From: Nocardiopsis trehalosi NBRC 14201
GTDB taxonomy: Bacteria > Actinomycetota > Actinomycetes > Streptosporangiales > Streptosporangiaceae
Direction: 5' to 3'
Length of the DNA: 64,000 nucleotides
NCBI RefSeq assembly: GCF_001552555.1
Contig: NZ_BCRK01000005.1
Coordinates: 1-64,000 of the forward strand
Within the stretch, counting starts at the first letter, position 1. Each line of letters begins with the position of its first letter. The notes under the pieces were generated by a model. That model did not search any database and had not been told where the DNA came from. It saw nothing but the letters and a program-made list of their open reading frames with translations. The position numbers and the translations under genes are program-made. This document shows, piece by piece, positions 56,169-64,000 of this stretch.

Positions 56169-57209
56169 ATGACCACCACGAGTGTGATGCGCGCGGAGAT
56201 CGCGGAGCAGCCGGCCGCCCTGCGCGCCACCCTGGACGCGCTCCTGCCGCTCACCGACGACATCGCCGCCCTCGGCCGGGAGACCCGCCAGGTGCTCTTC
56301 ATCGCCCGCGGCTCCTCCGACAACGCCGCGGTCTACGGCGGCTACCTGCTCCAGGCGCACAGCGGGCGCCTGGCCACCCTGGCGTCCCCCTCCATCGCCA
56401 CCACCTACGGCGCCCGGATCGACCTGTCCGACGTGCTCGCGGTCGCCATCTCCCAGTCCGGGAAGACCGAGGAGATCGTGGACACCATGCGGTGGGCCGC
56501 CGACTGCGGCGCCCGCACCGTCGCCGTCACCAACGGCGAGGGCTCCCCGCTGGCCGAGTCCGCCGACGTCGCCCTCGTCACCCGGGCCGGCACCGAACTC
56601 GCCGTCCCCGCCACCAAGACCTACACCACCCAGCTCGCCGCCCTCGCCGTGCTCGCCCTCGGCCTCGGCGCCGGCCTCGACCGCGGCGAGCTGCTGGGCG
56701 CGCCCGACGCCATCGAGGCGGCTCTGGCCCAGTCCGACGACCGGCTCGACGCCATCGTGGACCGCCTCGTGGGCGTCCAGGGCGCGGTGGTGTCCGGGCG
56801 CGGCATGGCGTTCTCCACCGCCCTGGAGGCCGCCCTCAAGCTCAAGGAGGCGTGCTACCTGCACGCCATGGGCCTGTCCTACGCCGACCTGCTGCACGGC
56901 CCCATCGCCGTGGTCGACTCCGGGACCCCCGCCATCCTCGTCGCCGCCAACAACGGGCCGACCCTGCCCGGCACGGTCGCGCTCGCCGAGCGCGTCGCCG
57001 CCGCCGGCGCCCCCGTCTACGCCATCGGCGGCGGCGACGCCCTGGCCGACGCCTGCGACCTGTCGGTCCCGGCGCCCGACGTGCCCGAGTGGCTGGCCCC
57101 GATCAACCTCATCGTGCCGGCCCAGATCCTCACCGAGAAGCTCGCCCGGCGCCTGGGCTACGACCCCGACGCGCCCCGCGGCCTGGGCAAGGTCACCCAG
57201 ACGTCCTAA
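56169..57209 (+). CDS. SIS-family glucosamine-6-phosphate deaminase/isomerase (NagB-II-like)
   Basis: A 346-aa protein of two SIS domains (about 30-165 and 185-340) homologous to the isomerase half of GlmS but lacking the glutaminase. Motifs: ARGSSDNAAVYGGYLLQ, ISQSGKTEEIVDTM, TKTYTTQLAALA, and GRGMAFSTALEAALKLKEACYLHAMGLSYADLLHGPIAVVD. NagB-II enzymes of this kind convert glucosamine-6-phosphate to fructose-6-phosphate and ammonia, which is what a GlcNAc PTS locus needs. It is divergent from dasR with the dre sites between. ATG 56169 follows GGGGAAGAG at a slightly long distance. Confidence 0.88.
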   Translation: MTTTSVMRAEIAEQPAALRATLDALLPLTDDIAALGRETRQVLFIARGSSDNAAVYGGYLLQAHSGRLATLASPSIATTYGARIDLSDVLAVAISQSGKTEEIVDTMRWAADCGARTVAVTNGEGSPLAESADVALVTRAGTELAVPATKTYTTQLAALAVLALGLGAGLDRGELLGAPDAIEAALAQSDDRLDAIVDRLVGVQGAVVSGRGMAFSTALEAALKLKEACYLHAMGLSYADLLHGPIAVVDSGTPAILVAANNGPTLPGTVALAERVAAAGAPVYAIGGGDALADACDLSVPAPDVPEWLAPINLIVPAQILTEKLARRLGYDPDAPRGLGKVTQTS

Positions 57210-57210
57210 C

Positions 57211-57230
57211 GGTGTCGCCTCCAGGACACC
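57211..57230 (+). other. Small hairpin between the deaminase and IIB genes
   Basis: GGTGTC (57211-57216) and GACACC (57225-57230) form a 6-bp stem right after the deaminase stop, followed by TAAGCTCTCCTT. It may be a weak terminator or processing site, reducing readthrough to the IIB gene. Confidence 0.3.
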
Positions 57231-57332
57231 TAAGCTCTCCTTGACACCCACGTTCGCATTCCCCGGGCGCGGCCGCCCGGTCGGCCACCGCGCGGGCCGC
57301 CCGGCCGCCGCGCCCGATACCTGGAGGCAGAC

Positions 57333-57575
57333 ATGGCCGACAAGGCAGCCGCGATCGTCGCCGGACTCGGCGGCGCCGGCAACATCGAGGACATCGAGGC
57401 GTGCATCACCCGGCTGCGCACCGAGGTCGGCGACCCCGGCAAGGTGGACGAGGCCGCGCTGAAGGCCGCGGGCGCCCACGGCGTCCTGGTCTCCGGATCG
57501 ATCGTGCAGGTCGTCGTCGGCCCCGAGGCCGACGCGCTGACCGACGACATCAACGACCTGCTCGACCGCGACTGA
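57333..57575 (+). CDS. PTS IIB component, GlcNAc/glucose type
   Basis: An 80-aa single-domain IIB that passes phosphate from IIA to the sugar at IIC. The phosphorylated cysteine is C24 in IEACITRLR, and GVLVSGSIVQVVVGPEADALTDDI is typical. GGAGGCAGAC lies just before the ATG. It is followed 58 bp later by IIA. Separate IIB, IIA and IIC polypeptides are usual for actinomycete GlcNAc systems. Confidence 0.93.
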   Translation: MADKAAAIVAGLGGAGNIEDIEACITRLRTEVGDPGKVDEAALKAAGAHGVLVSGSIVQVVVGPEADALTDDINDLLDRD

Positions 57576-57633
57576 CCACCGACCACGGGCGCGGCCCCCG
57601 CCGGGCCGCGCCCACCCAGGAAGGATGTGCCGC

Positions 57634-58080
57634 GTGCTCCCCGTGCTCTCGCCCGTCCCCGGCACCGCCGTGGCCATGACCGGGGTCCCCGACCCCGTGT
57701 TCGCCCAGGGCATGGTCGGGCCCGGGGCCGCCGTCGAGCCCGACCGCGCCCCGCAGGACGCCCTGGCGCCCATCACCGGGCGCATCCTCAAACTGCACCC
57801 GCACGCGTTCGTCGTCGTCTCGACCGAGGGCCGCGGCGTCCTCGTCCACCTCGGCATCGACACCGTCACGCTCGGCGGCGCCGGGTTCGACCTGCTCGCC
57901 GCCGAGGGCGACCAGGTCGAGGCCGGCACCCCCGTCATCCGGTGGAACCCGGCCGACGTCGCCGCCGGCGGCCGCGCCCCGATCGTGCCCGTCGTCGCCC
58001 TCGACGCCGCCCCCGACGCGGTCGCCGATCCCGCCGCCGGGGAAGTCGCGGCGGGTGACCGGTTGTTCTCCTGGGCGTGA
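57634..58080 (+). CDS. crr: PTS IIA component, glucose (Crr) type
   Basis: A 148-aa phosphocarrier between HPr and IIB. The two active-site histidines are H57 and H72 (15 apart, as in enterobacterial IIA-Glc), the latter in VLVHLGIDTV as the phosphorylated residue. GTG 57634 follows AGGAAGG by 9 nt; an in-frame ATG at 57625 touches that site and is rejected. The stop overlaps the HAD gene by GTGA. Confidence 0.92.
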   Translation: MLPVLSPVPGTAVAMTGVPDPVFAQGMVGPGAAVEPDRAPQDALAPITGRILKLHPHAFVVVSTEGRGVLVHLGIDTVTLGGAGFDLLAAEGDQVEAGTPVIRWNPADVAAGGRAPIVPVVALDAAPDAVADPAAGEVAAGDRLFSWA

Positions 58081-58754
58081 CAGAGACCGACATGAACGAC
58101 GCGACCCCGCCCCGTGCCGCCCTGTTCGACCTCGACGGGACCCTGATCAACAGCGAGCCCCGCTCCCTGGCCACCTGGGCCCGGCTGCTCGACGCCCACA
58201 ACGTGCCCTACGACGAGGCGACCCTGCACCGGTTCATGGGCCGGCGCGGCGCCGACGTCCTCTCCGAGGACCCGGCGCTGTTCCCCGGCGTGACCTGGGA
58301 CGTGCTGCTGGCCGAACTCCAGCAGATCGGTTCGAGCCCCGACCTGCCCCCCGTCCGCGACCTGCCCGAGTCCGTGGCGTTCGTCCGCCGCCTGCACGCC
58401 GAGGGGGTGCCGTTCGCCCTGGTCACCTCGGCCGGGCGCGACTGGGCCGAACTCGCGCTGGAGCGCCTCGGCGTGGCCGAGCTGTTCAAGGGCCTGGTGA
58501 CGGCCGCCGACGTCGCCGTCGGCAAGCCCGACCCGCGCGGCTACCTCATGGGCGCCGACATCCTCGGCTACGCGCCCGAGCACATCGCGGTCTTCGAGGA
58601 CACCCCCGCCGGCATCCAGGCGGGAAAGACAGCCGGGATGCGTGTCGTCGGTATCACCACCACCCACGACCGCACCAAGCTGGGCGAGGCCGACCTGGTG
58701 GTGGACCACCTGACCGAGGTCGACTGGCCCCGCCTTACCGTCCGAACAAGCTGA
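58077..58754 (+). CDS. HAD-family sugar-phosphatase-like hydrolase in the PTS operon
   Basis: A 225-aa HAD hydrolase of the beta-phosphoglucomutase/phosphatase group. Motif I is LFDLDGTLI (D18, D20 from the GTG), motif II in LVTSAGRDW, motif III K in VGKPDPRGY, motif IV FEDTPAGIQAG. The cap domain is alpha-helical. The GTG at 58077 overlaps the IIA stop; ATG 58092 is an alternative start. It may remove phosphate from toxic or excess sugar phosphates formed by the PTS, which is inference from its place between IIA and HPr genes. Confidence 0.8.
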   Translation: MTETDMNDATPPRAALFDLDGTLINSEPRSLATWARLLDAHNVPYDEATLHRFMGRRGADVLSEDPALFPGVTWDVLLAELQQIGSSPDLPPVRDLPESVAFVRRLHAEGVPFALVTSAGRDWAELALERLGVAELFKGLVTAADVAVGKPDPRGYLMGADILGYAPEHIAVFEDTPAGIQAGKTAGMRVVGITTTHDRTKLGEADLVVDHLTEVDWPRLTVRTS

Positions 58755-58783
58755 CCCCCCAACCAGAGGAAGAGGAGCCACCA

Positions 58784-59041
58784 GTGGCAGAACGCCGCGT
58801 CACAGTGGAATCCGAGGTGGGCCTGCACGCCCGCCCGGCCGCGCTGTTCGTGGAGGCCGCGTCGAAGGCGGCCGGCACGGTGACCGTCGCCAAGGGCGAC
58901 GGCACCCCGGTCCCGGCCAAGAGCATCCTGGCCGTCATGGGCCTGGACGTGCGCAACGGCGACGAGATCGTCATCAACGTCGACGGGGACGACGCCGAGG
59001 CGGTCCTCGACCGGCTGGCCGAGATCGCGAACGCCGGATAG
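58784..59041 (+). CDS. ptsH: PTS phosphocarrier HPr
   Basis: An 85-aa general PTS carrier. The phosphorylated histidine is H15 in SEVGLHARPAALFV, and the regulatory-serine region AKSILAVMGLDV is present. GTG 58784 has AGAGGAG 7 nt upstream. It is followed directly by ptsI, 14 bp away, so the general PTS enzymes lie with the GlcNAc-specific ones. Confidence 0.95.
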   Translation: MAERRVTVESEVGLHARPAALFVEAASKAAGTVTVAKGDGTPVPAKSILAVMGLDVRNGDEIVINVDGDDAEAVLDRLAEIANAG

Positions 59042-59055
59042 TGGGGGACAGCAGC

Positions 59056-60738
59056 ATGGTGGACAAGCTCAGCGGCGTCGGCGTCAGCTCCGGGGTCGGT
59101 TACGGCCCCGCACTCCGGCTCACCCGCGACGTGCCCGCACCGCCCGCCGACGACCGGCACGGCGGCGACGCCGAGGCCGAGTACCGGCGGGCCGCGGCGG
59201 CCATGGAGGACACCGCCCAGGACCTCACCGCACGCGGCGAGCGCGCCGGCGGGCAGGCCCAGGAGGTCCTCGCCGCCCAGGCGCTCATGGCCCGCGACCC
59301 GGCCCTGGCCGACGACATCCGCAAGCGCGTCGGCGAGGGCGCCTCGGCGGCCCGCGCCGTGTCCGAGGCCATGGCGGTCTACCGGCAGATGCTGGCCGGC
59401 GCCGGCGACTACCTCGCCGCCCGGGTCGCCGACCTCGACGACGTCCGCGACCGCATCGTCGCCCGGCTCCTCGGCGTCCCGGTGCCCGGCATCCCCGAGT
59501 CGGCCGAGCCCTACGTGCTCGTCGCCGCCGACCTCGCGCCCGCCGACACCGCGGTGCTCGACCCCGACCTGGTCGTCGCGTTCATCACCCGCGAGGGCGG
59601 CCCCACCAGCCACACCGCCATCCTCGCCCGCTCCCTGGGCCTGCCCGCCGTGGTCGCCTGCGCCGACGCCGACACCATCACCGACGGCACCCCGCTGCTG
59701 GTCGACGGCGCCACCGGCCGGGTGCTGCGCGACCCCGACCCCGACACGGTCGCCACCGCGCGCGCCACCGCCGACGCCCGCGCGGCCGCCGCGGCCGGCA
59801 CCAGCGGCCCCGGCCGCACCGCCGACGGCCACCCGGTGCCGCTGCTCGCCAACATCGGCGGCCCCGCCGACCTGCCCGCGGCGCTGGCCAACGGCGCCGA
59901 GGGCGTGGGGCTGTACCGCACCGAGTTCCTGTTCCTGGACCGGGCCGACGCGCCCACCCACGAGGAGCAGGTCGCCGCCTACCGCGAGGTCCTGGCGGCG
60001 TTCCCCGGCGGCAAGGTCGTCGTCCGCACCCTCGACTCCGGGGCCGACAAGCCCCTCGCGTTCCTGCCCCCGCCCGCCCCCGAGCCCAACCCGGCCCTGG
60101 GCGAGCGCGGGCTGCGGATGATGCGCCGGTTCCCCGCCACCCTGGAGGCCCAGCTCACCGCGCTCGCCGAGGCCGCCGCCGGCACCGAGGCCGACCTCCA
60201 GGTCATGGCGCCCATGGTCACCGACGTCGAGGACGTCGAGTGGTTCGCCGCCGCAGCGGGCAAGGCCGGCATCGAGAACGCGGGCATCATGATCGAGGTC
60301 CCGGCGGCCGCGCTGCGCGCCCGCCACCTCGCCGAGTCGGCCGACTTCTTCAGCATCGGCACCAACGACCTCACCCAGTACACCTGCGCGGCCGACCGCG
60401 AGATCGGCGGCCTGGGCCGCTTCCAGGACCCCTGGCAGCCCGGTGTCCTGGAGCTGGTGGCCGCGACCGCCACCGCCGCCGAGGCCGCCGGCCGGCCGTG
60501 CGGGGTGTGCGGCGAGGCCGCCGCCGACCCCGTCCTGGCCTGCGTCCTCACCGGCCTGGGCGTGACCAGCCTGTCCATGGGGGCCGCGGCGCTGCCGCTG
60601 GTGCGCGCCGCGCTGGCGCGCAGCACGCGGGAGCAGTGCCGGCAGGCCGCCGCGGCGGCCCTCGCCGCCCGCGGTACCGACGAGGCCAAGCGGCTCGCCC
60701 GCGAACGCCTCGACGGCCTGGCCGACCTGGGGCTCTGA
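59056..60738 (+). CDS. ptsI: PTS enzyme I
   Basis: A 560-aa phosphoenolpyruvate-protein phosphotransferase that feeds phosphate to HPr. The phosphorylated histidine is H186 in GGPTSHTAILARSLGLPAVV, and the PEP-binding C-domain has GLYRTEFLFLDR, GIMIEVPAAALRA, FSIGTNDLTQYT and CGEAAADP. ATG 59056 is chosen over the in-frame GTG 59041 because GGGGGA precedes it and it gives the conserved MVDKLSGVGVSSGVGYG. Ends 18 bp before a strong palindromic terminator. Confidence 0.95.
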   Translation: MVDKLSGVGVSSGVGYGPALRLTRDVPAPPADDRHGGDAEAEYRRAAAAMEDTAQDLTARGERAGGQAQEVLAAQALMARDPALADDIRKRVGEGASAARAVSEAMAVYRQMLAGAGDYLAARVADLDDVRDRIVARLLGVPVPGIPESAEPYVLVAADLAPADTAVLDPDLVVAFITREGGPTSHTAILARSLGLPAVVACADADTITDGTPLLVDGATGRVLRDPDPDTVATARATADARAAAAAGTSGPGRTADGHPVPLLANIGGPADLPAALANGAEGVGLYRTEFLFLDRADAPTHEEQVAAYREVLAAFPGGKVVVRTLDSGADKPLAFLPPPAPEPNPALGERGLRMMRRFPATLEAQLTALAEAAAGTEADLQVMAPMVTDVEDVEWFAAAAGKAGIENAGIMIEVPAAALRARHLAESADFFSIGTNDLTQYTCAADREIGGLGRFQDPWQPGVLELVAATATAAEAAGRPCGVCGEAAADPVLACVLTGLGVTSLSMGAAALPLVRAALARSTREQCRQAAAAALAARGTDEAKRLARERLDGLADLGL

Positions 60739-60756
60739 CCCCGCACCGCCCCGACC

Positions 60757-60786
60757 GGGGGCGCACCGCCGCGGCGGTGCGCCCCC
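60757..60786 (+). terminator. ptsI terminator, perfect 30-nt palindrome
   Basis: A perfect 15+15 palindrome (60757-60771 with 60772-60786) starting 19 nt after the ptsI stop; separates ptsHI from the NagZ-like gene, which has its own TATCGT -10 at 60802-60807. Confidence 0.75.
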
Positions 60787-60875
60787 GCTCGCGTCCGCCG
60801 CTATCGTGGGCGGCGCGCGGGCCCCGCACCGCCCGCCCGCACCCGCCACCACCACCGCCGTCGTTCGGAACCTCC

Positions 60876-62534
60876 ATGCGCCTCCGCCGCCTCACCGCCC
60901 TCCTCGCGACCGGCCTGCTCCTGGCCGGGACCGCCTGCACCAGTGGGGGAGGGGAGCCGGCGGCGACGCCCTCCCCCGAGCCGAGCCCGTCCGCCGAGCC
61001 GGACCGCACGGCCGAGGCCGAGGAGCTGATGGCGGACATGAGCACCGAGGAGAAGGTGGGGCAGCTCTTCGTCCTCCAGGCCGACGGCACCACCGCCGCC
61101 GAGAACGCCGCCACCATCGCCGACCTGCACCCCGGCGGGTTCATCTACTTCCCGCAGAACCTCACCGGCGCCGAGCAGATCGCCGACCTGTCCAACGGGC
61201 TCCAGGACCTCGCCGCCGACAGCGGCGCCGGAATCCCCCTGTTCCTCGGCATCGACCAGGAGCACGGCATGGTCGCCCGGCTCCCCGTCGGCGCCCGGTT
61301 CCCCGACGCCATGGCCGTCGGCGCCACCGGCGACACCGAGATGGCCGCCACCCTCGCCCGCACCACCGCCGCCGACCTCACCGCGCTCGGCGTCAACCTC
61401 GACTACGCGCCCGACGCCGACGTCAACGCCGACCCCGCCAACCCGGTCATCGGCATCCGCTCGTTCGGCTCCGACCCCGAACTGGTCGGCGACCTCGCCC
61501 TGGCCGAGGCCGCCGCGTTCGCCGAGGGCGGCGTGGTGCCCGCCGTCAAGCACTTCCCCGGGCACGGCGACACCGCCACCGACAGCCACACCGGCCTGCC
61601 CGTGGTCGACAAGACCCGCGCGGAGTGGGAGCGGGAGGACCTGCCGCCGTTCCGGCGGGCGATCGCGGCCGACGTCGACATGATCATGACCGGGCACCTG
61701 CTGTTCCCCGCCCTGGACGACTCCGGCGAGCCCGCCACCCTCTCGCCGGCCGTGGTCGACGGGGTCCTGCGCGGCGAACTCGGCTACGACGGCGTGGTCA
61801 CCACCGACGCCCTCAACATGGAGGGCGTCCGCCAGACGCACGGCGACGGCGAGGTCGCCGTCCGGGCGGTCCTCGCCGGGATCGACCAGCTCCTCATGCC
61901 GCCCGACGGCGCCGCGGCGGTGCGGGCGGTCCGCGACGCGGTGGCCGACGGCACCATCAGCGAGGAGCGGCTCGACGACTCGGTCCGCCGGGTGCTGGAG
62001 CTCAAGCTGCGCCGGGGCCTGTTCGACGCCGACCCGGTCGACGCCGGCGCCGCCGCGGCGGCGGTCGGCTCCGACGAGCACCAGGCCGCCGCCCAGCGGG
62101 TCGCCGACGCGTCCGTGACCCTGCTGCGCGACGAGGGCGGCGTGCTGCCCCTGGACGGCGGCGCGACCGTGCACGTCGCCGGCGAGGGCGCCGACACCAT
62201 CGCGGCCGAGCTGGAGCGCCTGGGCCACCCGGTGGCCGGCGCCGCCGCCGAGGCCGACGTCGCCGTGGTGGGCACCGACGGCGGCGGCGACACCGCGGGC
62301 GCGGTGGCCGCCGCCCGCTCGGCGGGCGTCCCGGTGGTCGTGGTCGGCCAGGGCACGCCCTACGAGGTCGCCGACCTCGGCGCGGCGGACGCCTACCTCG
62401 CGGTGTACTCGGCCATGGAGGTCTCGCGCACGGCCGCGGCCCGCGCCATCGCGGGCGAGACGCCCCCGACCGGCCGCCTCCCGGTCGCCATCCCCGCCGC
62501 CGACCTGCCCGCCGGCGCCGGCCTGGAGTACTGA
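60876..62534 (+). CDS. GH3 beta-N-acetylhexosaminidase lipoprotein (NagZ-like)
   Basis: A 552-aa exported glycosidase. Signal peptide with lipobox LAGTAC, so membrane-anchored outside. The GH3 N-domain has IDQEHGMVARLP, the NagZ signature VKHFPGHGDTATDSHTGLP, and the nucleophile region TTDALNMEG. The DSH loop carries the histidine-aspartate dyad typical of N-acetylglucosaminidases. A smaller C-terminal GH3 domain follows. It would trim GlcNAc from chitooligosaccharides or muropeptides for the PTS next door. ATG 60876 has only a weak GGAA upstream. Confidence 0.9.
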   Translation: MRLRRLTALLATGLLLAGTACTSGGGEPAATPSPEPSPSAEPDRTAEAEELMADMSTEEKVGQLFVLQADGTTAAENAATIADLHPGGFIYFPQNLTGAEQIADLSNGLQDLAADSGAGIPLFLGIDQEHGMVARLPVGARFPDAMAVGATGDTEMAATLARTTAADLTALGVNLDYAPDADVNADPANPVIGIRSFGSDPELVGDLALAEAAAFAEGGVVPAVKHFPGHGDTATDSHTGLPVVDKTRAEWEREDLPPFRRAIAADVDMIMTGHLLFPALDDSGEPATLSPAVVDGVLRGELGYDGVVTTDALNMEGVRQTHGDGEVAVRAVLAGIDQLLMPPDGAAAVRAVRDAVADGTISEERLDDSVRRVLELKLRRGLFDADPVDAGAAAAAVGSDEHQAAAQRVADASVTLLRDEGGVLPLDGGATVHVAGEGADTIAAELERLGHPVAGAAAEADVAVVGTDGGGDTAGAVAAARSAGVPVVVVGQGTPYEVADLGAADAYLAVYSAMEVSRTAAARAIAGETPPTGRLPVAIPAADLPAGAGLEY

Positions 62535-62561
62535 GGCCGAGCCCGCCCCGCCGCGCCGGGA

Positions 62562-63206
62562 TCAGCCCTCGGCGACCGCCCCCGTACCGGCGGCCGGGTC
62601 GGCCCCGCCGCCGATGGCGGCCTTCCACGGACCGTCGGCGACCAGCCACTCGGGGACCAGCCGCACCGGGAACGACTCCTCGGTCTCCAGGACGTCCGTG
62701 CCGTAGACCTGGCCGGCCTCGCGGTAGGCGCCACCGTCGAGGCGGAGGACGGAGACCGCCGGCTTCTCCAGCGACGGGTTGACGATCCAGTACGACGCGA
62801 TGCCGAACCGGGCGTACTCGTCCCGCTTCCGCTGCATGTCGCGGAAGATGCTCTCGGGCGAGAGGACCTCGACCACCAGCACGGGCGGCCGGGTCTGGTA
62901 CGGCAAGGTGAACTCCGCGGTGCGGATGACGGCGAGATCGGGCACCCGGTGCGAGGTCCGGGCGTCGTTCAGGGTGACGCCGGGACCGGCGTGCACCTCG
63001 AAGACCTCGTCGGGGGCCGCGTTGGTGAGCAGCCAGCCGAGACGGTGCTCGGCGCGCGTGTGGAGCCCGGTCGGCGCCGCGGACACCTCAAGCCTCCCAT
63101 CGGCCAGCTCGTACCTCCGGCCGTCGTCGGGTGTGCGCGCCAGGTCGTCCACGGTCAGTCGCGGGGCCAGGGGCGGTTCGCAGTCGCGTGACACCATAAC
63201 GAGCAT
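62562..63206 (-). CDS. Uma2-family (DUF820) nuclease-fold protein
   Basis: A 214-aa protein of the PD-(D/E)XK-type Uma2 family. Typical blocks: DGRRYELADGRLEVSAAPTGLHTRAEHRLGWLL, HRVPDLAVIRTAEF and VLVVEVLSPESIFRDMQRKRDEYARFGIASYWIVNP, with the acidic residues (PDLAV, VEVLS) that form the nuclease site. Activity and biological role are unproven. ATG 63206 follows GAGGAGG by 4-5 nt. Confidence 0.88.
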   Translation of the reverse strand: MLVMVSRDCEPPLAPRLTVDDLARTPDDGRRYELADGRLEVSAAPTGLHTRAEHRLGWLLTNAAPDEVFEVHAGPGVTLNDARTSHRVPDLAVIRTAEFTLPYQTRPPVLVVEVLSPESIFRDMQRKRDEYARFGIASYWIVNPSLEKPAVSVLRLDGGAYREAGQVYGTDVLETEESFPVRLVPEWLVADGPWKAAIGGGADPAAGTGAVAEG

Positions 63207-63401
63207 TCTGCCTCCTCAGGGTCATGGCGGCCAGCCTGGCGTGACCCTCCGTCACTTCGAACGCGCTTTCGGTGAAGCGCGGAGGGTCCGTGGTCGCGGC
63301 TCCCTCGCGTCGCAGGTCGGAGGGGGTGCCGGGGACGAAAGCCGCGGGGGGACCTGGAATACCAGATCGCCCCGCGGCGCCCTCGGGTCGGTCGTGGGCG
63401 G

Positions 63402-64000
63402 TCAGGTGTGGCGGGCGATCTCGCGGCGGGCGATGGAGCGCAGGTGGACCTCGTCGGGGCCGTCGAAGATGCGCATGGCGCGGGCGTGCGCGTACATCCG
63501 GGCGAGGGGGACGTCGCCGCTGACGCCGGCGCCGCCGTGCACCTGGATGGCGCGGTCGATGACCTCCACCGCCGCGCGCGGGGCGGCCACCTTGATGGCG
63601 GCGATCTCGGTGCGGGCCTCGCGGGTGCCGTGGTTGTCGATCAGCCACGCCGTCTTCAGCACCAGCAGCCGGGCCTGCTCGATGGCCAGGCGGGACTCGG
63701 CGATCTGCTGGCGCACCACCCCCTGGTCGGAGAGCGGGCGGCCGAACGCCACCCGGGAGGCGGCGCGGCGCACCATCAGCTCCAGCGCCCGCTCGGCCAC
63801 GCCCAGGACGCGCATGCAGTGGTGCACCCGGCCGGGGCCGAGCCGGGCCTGCGCGATGCGGAACCCGTCGCCCTCGCCCGCGATGAGGTTGGCGGCGGGC
63901 ACCCGGACGTCGGTGAACGTGATCTCGCAGTGGCCCTCCTGGTCCTGGTAGCCGAACACCGGGAGGGAGCGCAGGACCTCCACCCCCGGGGTGTCGCGCG
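63402..64000 (-). CDS. Acyl-CoA dehydrogenase, C-terminal part (gene runs off the window)
   Basis: The last 199 codons of a FAD-dependent acyl-CoA dehydrogenase; the start lies beyond 64000. Visible are the middle beta-domain end ([49 protein letters not shown]) and the C-terminal four-helix domain ([72 protein letters not shown]). The QVHGGAG block with its terminal IFDGPDEVH is normal for the long-chain/ACAD10-11-like group. The gene is on the minus strand. Confidence 0.93.
   Translation of the reverse strand, partial: RDTPGVEVLRSLPVFGYQDQEGHCEITFTDVRVPAANLIAGEGDGFRIAQARLGPGRVHHCMRVLGVAERALELMVRRAASRVAFGRPLSDQGVVRQQIAESRLAIEQARLLVLKTAWLIDNHGTREARTEIAAIKVAAPRAAVEVIDRAIQVHGGAGVSGDVPLARMYAHARAMRIFDGPDEVHLRSIARREIARHT

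Noticed and set aside
57236-57332. TTGACA at about 57240 as a strong internal promoter for the IIB-IIA-ptsHI genes
   Set aside because: No acceptable -10 hexamer lies 16-19 nt downstream.

Overview
The window is 64 kb of very high-GC DNA from an actinomycete. It carries WhiB, MtrA-MtrB-LpqB, the F420 genes fbiA/fbiB, a SEC-C-tailed SecA, DasR-type GlcNAc control and SpoIIM/MoxR/DUF58 genes. The core order fbiB-fbiA / whiB / glycosyltransferase / DUF5719 / metallopeptidase-like / DUF3499 / manB / Trm112-like / SIS isomerase / ahcY / mtrA-mtrB-lpqB / comF / hpf / secA matches the conserved block around whiB and mtrA in Streptomyces and, in part, Mycobacterium. Protein character suggests a Nocardiopsaceae-like lineage, but the genus is not proven here. 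There is no prophage, insertion sequence, CRISPR array, tRNA or rRNA.

Layout. 0-1.3 kb: a secreted GH18 chitinase with a C-terminal chitin-binding module and a candidate DasR operator. 1.6-8.2 kb: a tripartite tricarboxylate transporter (tctCBA) divergent from an IclR regulator, a class III CoA-transferase and a citrate-synthase-fold lyase, together a plausible tricarboxylate uptake, activation and cleavage module. 8.3-10.8 kb: a DUF1266 protein and a CPA1 Na+/H+ antiporter. 10.9-13.1 kb: fbiA-fbiB. 13.4-15.2 kb: a membrane protein with a long Gln/Gly/Tyr-rich tail, then whiB, preceded by a perfect 19-bp inverted repeat. 15.4-25.4 kb: cell-envelope and sugar-nucleotide genes (giant GT2, DUF5719, DUF3499, manB, Trm112-like, mannose-6-phosphate isomerase-like) and a Ser/Thr kinase. 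25.4-30.1 kb: a Fic-like degenerate protein, an acyltransferase-SGNH protein, a GNAT and a MerR regulator. 30.2-32.9 kb: two tandem S-adenosylhomocysteine hydrolases of different subtypes. 32.9-42.8 kb: RDD, SpoIIM, a pilin-like secreted protein, and a DUF58-MoxR-DUF4350-DUF4129-membrane-protein operon. 43-48.5 kb: mtrA-mtrB-lpqB and comF. 48.5-53.4 kb: a structured RNA whose position and architecture fit the raiA RNA class, then hpf/raiA, a two-TM protein and secA. 53.7-62.5 kb: a complete GlcNAc phosphotransferase locus (IIC, DasR, NagB-II-like SIS enzyme, IIB, IIA, HAD phosphatase, HPr, EI) and a NagZ-like lipoprotein. The end holds a Uma2 nuclease-fold protein and a partial acyl-CoA dehydrogenase.

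How it works together. Chitinase, NagZ-like enzyme, GlcNAc PTS, deaminase and DasR form one amino-sugar scavenging circuit at both ends of the window. whiB, mtrAB-lpqB, SpoIIM and WhiB-linked envelope genes concern growth and development. The raiA-like RNA, HPF and a stress-type promoter point to translational dormancy. The most interesting item is the roughly 282-nt RNA at 48670-48951, with its own promoter and terminator, just upstream of the ribosome hibernation gene.
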